NCBI GenBank assembly: GCA_025667525.1
Contig: CM046878.1
Coordinates: 573,790,868 to 573,854,867 of the forward strand
Direction of reading: 5' to 3'
Source of the DNA: Glebionis coronaria
Taxonomy: Eukaryota > Streptophyta > Magnoliopsida > Asterales > Asteraceae
Length of the DNA: 64,000 bases
The notes beneath the pieces are model-generated. The model ran no database searches. It was not told where the DNA came from and saw only the letters and a program-made list of their open reading frames with translations. How positions within the stretch are numbered: the first letter of the stretch is position 1; every line of letters begins with the position of its first letter. Of this stretch, positions 44,124-53,036 are shown in pieces. Both the position numbers and the translations under genes were made by a program.

Positions 44124-44125
<2 letters not shown>
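43598..44125 (-). mobile_element. LN3: 5'-truncated LINE copy (subfamily B)
   Basis: Encodes KFRHNLVRDVLFDICSKVGVSV, RPADLLLHNWSQGKDACLDVTGVSP and FIPFAFSTFG, then one in-frame TAG (about 43783), then EEAMGTVSRLKRL and SRLPSNFV with stop TGA at 43619-43621. The domain order is the same as in subfamily A, but the protein has diverged widely (about half identical by eye). A 21-base 3' UTR (TTAATAAAATTGGAGTTTCG) is followed by TAA repeats. Confidence 0.85.

Positions 44126-44198
<73 letters not shown>
44126..44198. repeat. (ATT)n microsatellite between LN3 and LN4
   Basis: About 73 bp of ATT with one GTT. It is the 3' tail of LN4 on that copy's sense strand. Confidence 0.9.
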
Positions 44199-44199
<1 letters not shown>

Positions 44200-44239
44200 T
44201 TTTTTTTAATAAACCGTCACTTCATTAGAATAATAGGAT

Positions 44240-47200
44240 TTACAAGAAATTAGTGGGCAGCCGAGATACTATCTGAGCCCCCACTCCTTTAGCTATAGTA
44301 AAACCAATCCTATTAAATATATGAGCAACAGCACGTGCACCGATGTCTTGAGCCATAGAGAACTTACGGATTCGTTTAAGCAATGTAACCGCATCTGCCT
44401 CTAATTCCCCCAAGGAAGAGAAGGAAAATGGGAGAAACCCGTATCCAATAGCTACACACTTGGTCATATACTTACCACGTTTACGTTTTGCAGCATCAAT
44501 CACCACTCGACCGGGTACAAAATTAGTCATCCCAGTTTGTGTCATAGGTGAAGATCCAGTCAGATCTACACACACATCAAGTCCTTCATCCCACGAGTAA
44601 AGTAACATATCTGCTGGACGTAATGTGTTGCCAAGCCCCCCATCCAACCCGATATGAATTTCCTTGCCAGCTGAAATCCCAGAACGATAACATATGTCGG
44701 CAAGGGTGTCGCGTACAACATTATGACGATGTTTAATACCAACAATACCAGCACATGACACAGCATGGTCTCCATAAATATCCCCAATAAATACCCTTGA
44801 ATAAGCTGAACAAGGCTTCGAAACAGAGAACAGGGGATACCTAACCGATAACACAAAATACAACGATAAGTCTTACAGTTCATAGTTTGTCCCAACCTAG
44901 AAATAGGAACCACCCTAAGCCAATCAGATGTGTGATCCTCCCTTTCAGATGTCCATAATGCCATTTGTCGAGGAGATAAGGAAAATGTGGATTCTGCATT
45001 TTTAGTAACCCGTTTGAAATATATATCTGCCATTTTCTTCATGAGTTTGGGGGCAGCGATCTTAATTGGATTACTCAAAAGGTCAGTTTCCACAAATGCA
45101 TTAAACACACATAAGGTAGCATCAAAATCAGGTCCAGGAGCTACAACACCAGTATGTCGAAGAAGCTTATTCTGCAATCCAACAGACTGTAATCGTGACG
45201 CAATAAAGGCATAATTCAAAACATCACCTGCAGAATATACACCAAGTCCTCTAAATGAAAAAGGTAAGGTGGCAAGCCTCCATTGCCATTCGCCGAACCC
45301 TGGTCCAGAAGCAGTGACAATACGCTCTAGAGAAGAACGAAGAGCCACATCAAAAGAACGTTGTGCAGACTCAAAGACACGGGGCGGGCATGTACGCCTA
45401 GAAAAATATAGTTTGGAAATACCCGTACAAGAACGAAGAAGCAACAATTCACACTGAGGATCATTAATCTTAGCAACTGCGTCCATAGGCCGAATGGTTT
45501 TTGCAACCCTCTTCAACACGAGCTCACTACAAAACTCAAAGTCCACACTAACGGGGCCACCGAGTAATTTAACCCCATGCATGGGTCGAGCAATATTAGA
45601 TGGAAAAACACCTTCAAGCCTGCTACGAGGGTCTTTCTTTGGCAAAAAAACATCAGTTTTATCAACATTTAGATGTAAACCACACCTAGGGCCATCCTTC
45701 ATATTTAACTCTAAAACCTTCCCCACAACCAAAGAATCTCCAACAATAGTACCATCATCCAAATACCAATCCTGTAGAGAAAGAGTAAAAGAGTCTTTAA
45801 TCTTACATTTCAAAGGATGTAAAACCAAGGCAAAAAGTAACGGTCCAAAGGGATCGCCTTGTTGCACCCCTTGGCATGACCATAAGGTATGCTCCCTGTA
45901 ATACAATCTAGCTGGGTTAGAATAACAAAATTCCACCCAACGCGATATAGCAGGACAACGGAGACGAACTTCTCGTAACATAACCTCACGGTCCACCAAG
46001 TTGAAGGCGTTTTTAAAATCCACTAACAACATCGAGAGACCAACATCATCTCCACGTCCCTCAATCAAATGATTCACGGCATGAAGAATAGCCTCGCTAC
46101 CTCCCGATACCCCAACACCAAACTGTAGATCATCCAAATAGCCATCTAAAGAATGACCAATCATAATAGCACTAACCTTGGAGATAAGACGCCTCCAAAC
46201 AGTACCCACAACTATAGGACGAATACCACCACCCGGCTTAACCAACGGTGTCAGAGGAGCACTTGCAATATACTCGCCCAACATGTTAGGATAACTCCCT
46301 TCAAGAAAAAGATTTACCACTTGGGTGATAGAGGAGACTAACTCATCAGAAATAGCAACAACAACTCCACTTAAGCAATCTAAGAGGTGTTGCGCACGTA
46401 ACCCATCCCGGCCACAAGACGTACCACGAGGGAAACTCTTTATTCTGTCAAGGACCACAGTATGAGATGCAATAAGGTGATGATAATCAATAGGTATACC
46501 TGGTAAGGAAGGAGCAGGTTTGAAAGGGTGCTTTGTCTTTAACTCCTCAAGAGCAGCATCACTAGAAGGCGCAACACCAGAAGAAGAAAGAACTCTAACA
46601 ACCGCAGTATAATGCCCATCAGATATCTTCCTCTTACACTGCTTGATATTCCTCTCACCCAAATTCATGTCTTCGTCATCAACATCAGATATAGTAGCCG
46701 AAGATTCGGCCAAAGCCTCCCTCAAAAGCTGCAAACTACCACCCGGCATACCCCAAGATCGAATGGCATTGATAATACTCTCTTCTTTTCTTTGATGCTT
46801 AATAGCAGATTTGCACTCAAGATTGCTCCTCGGACGAAATATTTTAAGGAGACAAAGATGCAAGACTAACAAACTAACCCAACAAGAGATATCATCAGGC
46901 TTGCAAATCACCTTATCAAGAGCTCCTTTCAAAACACGAGAAAACCCCAAACGACACTTGGTAGGAATGGATTTGACGGTGCGCAAACCCTTAGAAAACA
47001 AACTATCAAGTGTAGCCAATGTGAAACCACCATGCAAGTTATCTACCACATCATCAATATGAACAAGATGCTCAGAATGAATAGGAACCTGAGGCTTAGA
47101 AAGGCCATAAACCACAAACTAAACAACTCCATCACCATTATCAGGGGGTGATACAAAATCCGAACCGATCTCGTGACGACACTTAGCTCGAAGAGTATGC

Positions 47201-47433
47201 GTTTTGAAACAAACACCACACAACCAAATCCCCATACGTCTAAGATTCACCTACGCCCTCTCAAAAATAACCAAATCGGTAAGAAGAGACTGCTTAGTGA
47301 TAGCTTGCGAGTCACCATTACAATGCCGATAACGTAAGTGTATGATCAACGAAGCCTTGGTAAGACCTTTTCCACCACCATCATGTCATCCACTAAGACC
47401 CGCAAATGGATAATGGAATCGCACAACCGTCAT
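44240..47433 (-). pseudogene. LINE polyprotein: zinc fingers, reverse transcriptase, CCHC, PD-(D/E)XK-like nuclease
   Basis: About 1064 codons if read through three in-frame stops (about 47389, 47250 and 47121) and a 1-nt deletion near 44836. The start is inferred at ATG 47433 (MTVVRFHYPF). N-terminus: a C2H2-like finger (CC...GLTKASLIIHLRYRHC) and CGVCFKTHTLRAKCRH. The middle is reverse transcriptase: TPLVKPGGGIRPI, LQFGVGVSGGSEAILHAV, LLVDFKNAFNLVD, CQGVQQGDPFGPLLFALVL and catalytic YLDDG (45751-45765). C-terminus: CILCYRLG, then C-x2-C-x10-H-x4-C (CSAC...DHAVSC), IKHRHN, a KE residue pair and RPAD-x14-VDLTG (about 44556-44620). Order and spacing match the CCHC plus restriction-like endonuclease of R2/R4-group elements. 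In that family the nuclease nicks a target and the RT copies the RNA there. The copy is dead. Confidence 0.8.
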
Positions 47434-47822
47434 ATCACAACACTGGAATGAAGAGCACCAATCGAAATGGATAAGGTCACAAATAACTGCTGTTATAGGA
47501 AACAGAATAAAAGAAATATTCAAAAGTATATCCAAAATTCAACTGACCGCGTTGAACTAAAGTTAAAAAAATACTTGAATTAAACCGCCTGTATGATTGG
47601 ACGACAAAGACAAAAAATGCCCACAATCGTCAACGAAGTATTATAATAATACACGTTGATATGAGATGCTAAATTAAGTCAAACATAACCAACCCATGAT
47701 CTACGAATGAATGGATTGGGATGTTGAAATAAATTAAACAATCATATACCATCATCTACCAATAGAAATGGGTGAATGGAAGAAGTTTGGTCGCCCGACG
47801 CCATCCCCACACAATCGCCCAC
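47434..47822 (-). other. 5' untranslated leader of LN4
   Basis: 389 bp between the TTA array and the inferred ATG. The frame upstream of the ATG stays open to about 47560, where TAA closes it. It is GC-rich at its extreme 5' end (GGGGATGGCGTCGGGCGACC). No separate promoter is identified. Confidence 0.5.

Positions 47823-47884
<62 letters not shown>
47823..47884. repeat. (ATA)n microsatellite between LN4 and LN5 (head to head)
   Basis: 62 bp of uninterrupted ATA/TAA. It abuts the 5' end of LN4 and the 5'-truncated end of LN5, so it is target DNA rather than the tail of either. Confidence 0.9.
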
Positions 47885-50595
47885 CTATTGTGGTTTTGAT
47901 TTAGGGACACTTGATAGTTTATTTTCTAAAGGGTTGTGTACCGTTAAATCTATCCCTCCTAAGTTTCGTTTAGGTTTTTCTCGTGTCTTGAAAGGTGCCC
48001 TTGACAGGGTGGTTAACAAGCCTGATGACATCTCTTCTTGGGTTCGTTTGATTGTTTTGCCTCTTTGTCTTCTTAAAACCTTTCGTCCGAGAAGTAATCT
48101 GGAGTGTAGGTCCGTTATCAAGAGGCAAAGACAAGAGGAGTATATTATTAATGCTATTCGTTCTTGGGAGACGTTGGATGGTTGTTTACAGCTTCTTAGA
48201 GAGTGTTTGGCTGAATCTTCCCCTGCTTTGTCTGATGTTCTTAGTGAGGATAGTTGGTTGGTTGAGCAGAATATTAAGCAGTGTAGACGGAAGATTTCTG
48301 ATGGGCATTATTCTGTAGCCGTTAGAGTTCTTTCCTCATCTGGTGTGGCTCCTTATAATGATACAACTCTTTTAGATTTAAAGGATAAGCATCCTTTTGT
48401 TCATGCTCCTTCTTTACCAGATATACCTCTTGATCTTCATCCCCTTGTTGTTTCTCAATCTATGGTTCTTGATGTGATCAAGAGTTTTCCCCGAGGTACG
48501 TCTTGTGGGCGGGATGGGTTGCGGGCCCAGCACCTTTTAGATTGTTTGAGTGGTTCTGCGGTTGCTATTTTTGATGATTTGGTTTCTTCTATCACCGAGG
48601 TAGTGAACCTTTTTCTTGATGGGCGTTGTCCCATGGTGTTGTGTGAGTATATCGCTAGTGCTCCTCTCACTCCGTTGGTTAAGCCTGGTGGTGGGATCCG
48701 TCCCATTGCTGTAGGTACTGTTTGGAGACGGCTTGTTTCTAAGGTATGTGCTTATAAGGTTGGTCATTCTTTGGATGGGTTGGTTTGTCGATGTTACTAG
48801 TGGATTTTAAAAATGCTTTCAATTTGGTTGATCGAGAGGTTATGTTGTGAGAGGTTCGTCTTTGTTGTCCCTCCATCTCGTCTTGGGTGGAGTTCTGTTA
48901 TTCTAGCCGGGAAAGGTTGTATTATGGGGAGCATGTATTAAGGTCATGTCAGGGGGTTCAACATGGTGACCCTCTTGGTCCGTTACTCTTTGCTCTTGTA
49001 CTTCAGCCATTGATATGTAAAATTCGGGACTCCTTTTCTCTTTCTTTACAGGCCTGGTATTTGGACGATGGCACTATTATTGGGGATACTTTAGTTGTGG
49101 GGAAAGTTTGAGAGTGTATCATGAAGGAGGGCCCCGTGTATGGCTTGCATCTAAATATTGATAAGACTGAAGTTTTTTGGCCGACCGAGGATCCTCGCAG
49201 CAAGTTTGTTGGTGTGTTCCCAGATAATATTGCTCGACCTACGCGTGGTGTTAAGTTGCTCGGGGGGCCTGCGAGTGTAGACCTTGATTTTTGTAGTCAG
49301 CTTGTGTCGAAGAGTGTGGCTAAGACTATTGAGCTTATGGATGCGTGGAAAAAATTAATGATCCTCAATGTGAGTTGCTGCTTCTTCGTTCTTGTACCAG
49401 TACTTCCAAGTTATATTTTTCTATGCGTACATGTTCACCCTGTGCTTTTAAGTCTGCCCAAAGTTCTTTTGATATGGCACTCCGTTCTTCTATGGAGCGT
49501 ATCGTTATTGCTTCTGGACCGGGATTTGGTGATTGGCAGTGGAGACTTGCTACGTTGCCCTTTTCCTTTGGGGGGTTGGGTGTTTATTCTGCGGGTGATG
49601 TATTGCATTATGTTTTTCTTGCTTCTCGGTTACAGTCAGTTGATTTGCAGTCTAAGCTACTTCTACACACTGATGATGCCTTATGTGTGTTTAACTCGGT
49701 TATGGAGATTGATTTTCTAAGTAATCCGAGTAAGGTCGCTGCCCCCAAACTCATGAAGAAAATGGCAGATATATATTTTACTCGGGTTGTTAAGAATACA
49801 GAATCCACTTTCGCTTTATCTGCTCGACAGATGGCTTTATGGGCATCTCAGAGGGAGGATCATACTTTCGATTGGCTTAGGACGGTTCCTATCTCGGGGC
49901 TGGGTGAAACTATGAATGGGAGGACGTATCGATGTGTTTTGTGTTATCGCTTAGGGATTCCCTTGTTATCTGTTTCGAAGCCCTGTTCAGCTTGTTCGAG
50001 AGTATTTGATGGGGATATATTTGGGGATCATGCGGTGTCGTGTGCTGGTATCGTTGGGATTAAGCATCGTCACAATTTGGTACGTGATACTCTTGCTGAT
50101 ATATGCTATCGTTCAGGGATATCTGTCGGAAAGGAAGTTAATATCAGATTAGATGGAGGACTTGATAATGCCTTACGTCCGACATATATTTTGTTTTATT
50201 CTTGGGATGGAGGTAAAGATGTGTGTGTTGATCTGACTGGTTCTTCTACTTTGACTCGTACGGGGATGAATGACTTTGTACCTGGCCGAGCTGTGATTGA
50301 TGCTGCACAACGTAAACGATGCAAGTATTTGACTAAGTGTGCAGCTCTTTGATATGGGTTTCTTCCTTTCTCTTTTTCTTCTCTAGGTGAGTTACAGGAA
50401 GATGCAGTTGCGTTGCTGAAGGGGATCCAGAGATTTTCTAAGGCACAAGACATTGGAGCGCGTGCTGCTGTACATATTTTCCATAGAATAGGTTTTGCTA
50501 TTGCTAAAGGGGTGGGAGCGCAGATAGTATCTCGACTCCCATCCAATTTGTTGTAAATCCCTTTTTGGTTCTAATAAAGTGATGGTTTATAATAA
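47885..50595 (+). mobile_element. LN5: long LINE copy with internal deletion (A2)
   Basis: 5'-truncated just ahead of LGTLDSLFSKGL and complete to the 3' end: stop TAA at 50554-50556, then CCCTTTTTGGTTCTAATAAA and the ATA tail. About 100 bases are missing at 48781 (the LQFGVGVSGG...RGDDV block of LN4), shifting the frame. Further breaks are TGA at 48848-48850, TGA at 49109-49111, a frameshift near 49345 and TGA at about 50350. YLDDG is intact, but the nuclease motif reads RPTY instead of RPAD, removing the first catalytic aspartate. Confidence 0.85.
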
Positions 50596-50655
50596 AAAAA
50601 TAAAATAATAATAATAATAATAATAATTATAATAATAATAATAATAATAATAATA
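50596..50655. repeat. (ATA)n microsatellite, tail of LN5
   Basis: About 60 bp of ATA after AAAAAAATAAA, with one ATTATA interruption. Confidence 0.9.
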
Positions 50656-51683
50656 AGAATGTAGTTATATATTTTGCTCGGGTTATTAAGAATGCAGAAT
50701 CCACTTTCGCTGATTTACAGTCTAAGTTACTTCAACACACTGATATTAGATCTTATGGACTCCAGTTTGAGGATGCCTTACGTATGTTTAACTCGGTTAT
50801 GGAGATTGATTTTCTAAGTAATCCGAGTGAGGTTGCTGCCCCCAAACTCATGAAAAAAATGGCAGATATATATTTTGCTCGGGTTATTAAGAATGCAAAA
50901 TCCACTTTCGCTTTATCTGCTCGTCAGTTGGATTTATTGGCATCTCAGAGGGAGGATCATACGTCTGACTGGCTCAGGACGGTTCCTATCCCCGGATTAG
51001 GTCAGACTATGAATGGGAGGTCTTATCGATGTGTTTTGTGTTATCGCTTAGGTATTCCCTTGTTCTCGGTTTCGAAGCCCTGTTCAGCTTGTTCGAGAGT
51101 ATTTGATGGGGATATATTTAGGGATCATGCGGTATCGTGTGCTGGCATCGTTGGGATTAAGCATCGTCACAATTTGGTACGTGATACTCTTGCTGATATA
51201 TGTTACCGTTCAGGGATATCTGTCGGAAAGGAAGTTAATATTGGATTAGATGGAGGACCTGATAAGGCCTTACGTCCGGCAGATACATTGTTTTATTCTT
51301 GGGAGGGGGGTAAAGATGTGTGCGTTGATCTGACTGGTTCTTCTCCTTTGACTCGTACGGGGATGAATGACTTTGTTCCTGGCCGAGCTGTGATTGATGC
51401 TGCACAACGTAAACGATGCAAGTATTTGGCTAAGTGTGCAGCTCTCGGATATGGGTTTCTTCCTTTCTCCTTTTCTTCTTTAGGGGAGTTACAGGAAGAT
51501 GCAGTTGCGTTGCTAAAGCGGATCCAGAGATTTTCTAAGGCTCAAGACATTAGAGCGCGCGCTGCTGTACATATTTTCCATAGAATAGGTTTTACCATTG
51601 CTAAAGGGGTGGGAAAGCAGATAGTATCTCGACTCCCATCCAATTTGTTGTAAATCCCTTTTTGTTTCTAATAAAGTGATGGT

Positions 51684-51686
<3 letters not shown>
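50656..51686 (+). mobile_element. LN6: 5'-truncated, rearranged LINE copy (A2)
   Basis: The 3' part is a clean 289-codon frame (50784-51653) with the CCHC motif, RPADTLFYSW...CVDLTGSSP and SRLPSNLL, the best-preserved nuclease half in the window. One change of note is DIFRDHAVSC for DIFGDHAVSC. Its head (50660-50715) is a displaced copy of the YFARVIKNAESTFA segment that recurs in its proper place at 50868-50920, so the 5' end is scrambled. Confidence 0.87.
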
Positions 51687-51742
<56 letters not shown>

Positions 51743-51818
51743 TATTATTATTATTATTATTGTTATTATTATTATTATTACTACTATTATTATTAATATT
51801 ATTATTATTATTATTATT
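51687..51818. repeat. Inverted (TAA)n-(TTA)n array between LN6 and LN7 (tail to tail)
   Basis: About 53 bp of TAA followed by about 79 bp of TTA with a few substitutions (GTT, CTA, AATATT). It is formed by two opposed LINE tails and could fold into a long AT hairpin. Confidence 0.9.
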
Positions 51819-51914
51819 TTTCCATCATTTTATTAGAAACAAAAAGGGATTTACAACAAATTGGATGGGAGTCGAGATACTATATGCGCTCCCACCCCTT
51901 TAGTAATTGCAAAC
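51819..51914 (-). mobile_element. LN7: 3'-terminal LINE fragment (A2)
   Basis: Only about 96 bp remain: the 3' UTR (TTTGTTTCTAATAAAATGATGG on the sense strand, split over 51819-51853) and the last about 55 coding bases to a TAA microsatellite at 51915. Confidence 0.85.
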
Positions 51915-51976
51915 CCTATTATTATTATTATTACTATTATTATTATTATTATTTATTATTATTATTTTTTATTATT
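51915..51976. repeat. (ATT)n microsatellite between LN7 and LN8
   Basis: About 62 bp of ATT, with ACT and TTT interruptions. Confidence 0.88.
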
Positions 51977-52479
51977 ATTATAAACATCACTTCATTAAAA
52001 TAATAGGAATTACAAGAAATTAATGGGAAGCCGAGATACTATATGGGCTCCCACTCCTTTAGCAATAGCGAAACTAATCCTATTAAAAATATGAAGAGCA
52101 ACACGTGCCCCAATGTCTTGAGCCACGGAGAACTTTTGGATCCGTTTTAGTAAGGCAACCACATCTTCTTCTAATTCCCCCAAGGAAGAGAACGAAAAAG
52201 GGAGAAACCCATTTCCAATAGCAGCACACTTAGCCATATACTTAGCACGTTTATGTTGTGCAGCATCGACCACAACACGACCAGGCACAAAATTAGCCAT
52301 CCCGGATTGCGTCAAAGGTGAAGATCCAGTCAAATCCACACACACATCCAACCCTCCATCCCATGAGTAAAGTAGCATATCTGCTGGTCGAAGCGGTTTG
52401 TCACTCCCTCTATCCAACCCGATATCAACTTCTTTACCAACTGAAATCCGCGAACGATAACATATGTCGACAAGGGTAT
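51977..52479 (-). mobile_element. LN8: 5'-truncated LINE copy (A1)
   Basis: An open 135-codon frame (52417-52010) encodes LRPADMLLYSW, CVDLTGSSPLTQSGM and SRLPINFL. It is truncated at GTCGACAAGGG followed by TATTATT, the same point as LN1. Confidence 0.86.
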
Positions 52480-52492
52480 TATTATTATTAAC

Positions 52493-52530
<38 letters not shown>
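52480..52530. repeat. (ATT)n microsatellite between LN8 and LN9
   Basis: About 51 bp of ATT with one AACTT interruption. Confidence 0.88.
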
Positions 52531-53036
52531 TTTAATACCATCACTTTATTAGAAACAAAAAGGGATTTACAACAAATTGGATGGGAGTCGAGATACTATC
52601 TGCGCTCCCACCCCTTTAGCAATGGTAAAACCTATTCTATGGAAAATATGTACAGCAGCGCGCGCTCCAATGTCTTGAGCCTTAGAAAATCTCTGGATCC
52701 GCTTCAGCAACGCAACTGTATCTTCCTGTAACTCCCCTAAAGAAGAAAAGGAGAAAGGAAGAAACCCATATCCGAGAGCTGCACACTTAGCCAAATACTT
52801 GCAACGTTTACGTTGTGCAGCATCAATCACAGCTCGGCCAGGAACAAAGTCATTCATCCCCGTACGAGTCAAAGGAGAAGAACCGGTCAGATCAACGCAC
52901 ACATCTTTACCCCCTCCCAAGAATAAAACAAAATATCTGCCGGACGTAAGGCCTTATCAGGTCCTCCATCTAATCCAATATTAACTTCCTTTCCGACAAA
53001 TATCCCTGAACGGTAACATATATCAGCAAGAGTATC
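52531..53036 (-). mobile_element. LN9: LINE copy cut by the Gypsy element (A2)
   Basis: The nuclease C-terminus is open from 52920 to 52567 (GGKDVCVDLTGSSPLTRTGM to SRLPSNLL). RPAD-equivalent bases lie upstream at about 52935, with a small frame break near 52920 (PPPKN on the other strand). The copy stops at GCAAGAGTATC (53036), where the Gypsy LTR begins. The rest of this LINE, if any, lies beyond the window. Confidence 0.85.

Larger units (their letters stand above)
44199..47822 (-). mobile_element. LN4: full-length RLE-type LINE (A1)
   Basis: The only copy with a 5' end. The sense strand begins GTGGGCGATTGTGTGGGGAT directly after (TTA)n (47823-47884), has an untranslated leader of about 390 bases, one long coding region (47433-44240), a 41-base 3' UTR and the TAA tail. 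It is about 3.6 kb, compact for a LINE and consistent with a single-ORF early-branching non-LTR element rather than a two-ORF L1. No APE-type endonuclease lies ahead of the reverse transcriptase. Confidence 0.8.
41411..53036. mobile_element. Cluster of RLE-type non-LTR retrotransposon copies in TAA repeats
   Basis: Ten copies or fragments of one LINE family (numbered LN0-LN9 in the entries below) are packed end to end, seven leftward and three rightward. Each is separated by (TAA)n or (TTA)n of 19-133 bp. Every 3' end has a coding stop (SRLPSNLL or a variant), a short 3' UTR and then TAA repeats. Three subfamilies are distinguished by 3' UTR: A1 (LN1, LN4, LN8), A2 (LN2, LN5, LN6, LN7, LN9) and B (LN0, LN3). 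No copy is intact. The right edge is cut by a Gypsy element at 53037. Confidence 0.85.

Noticed and set aside
45494..45901. 135-codon plus-strand frame in LN4
   Set aside because: Antisense of the reverse transcriptase, which explains its length.
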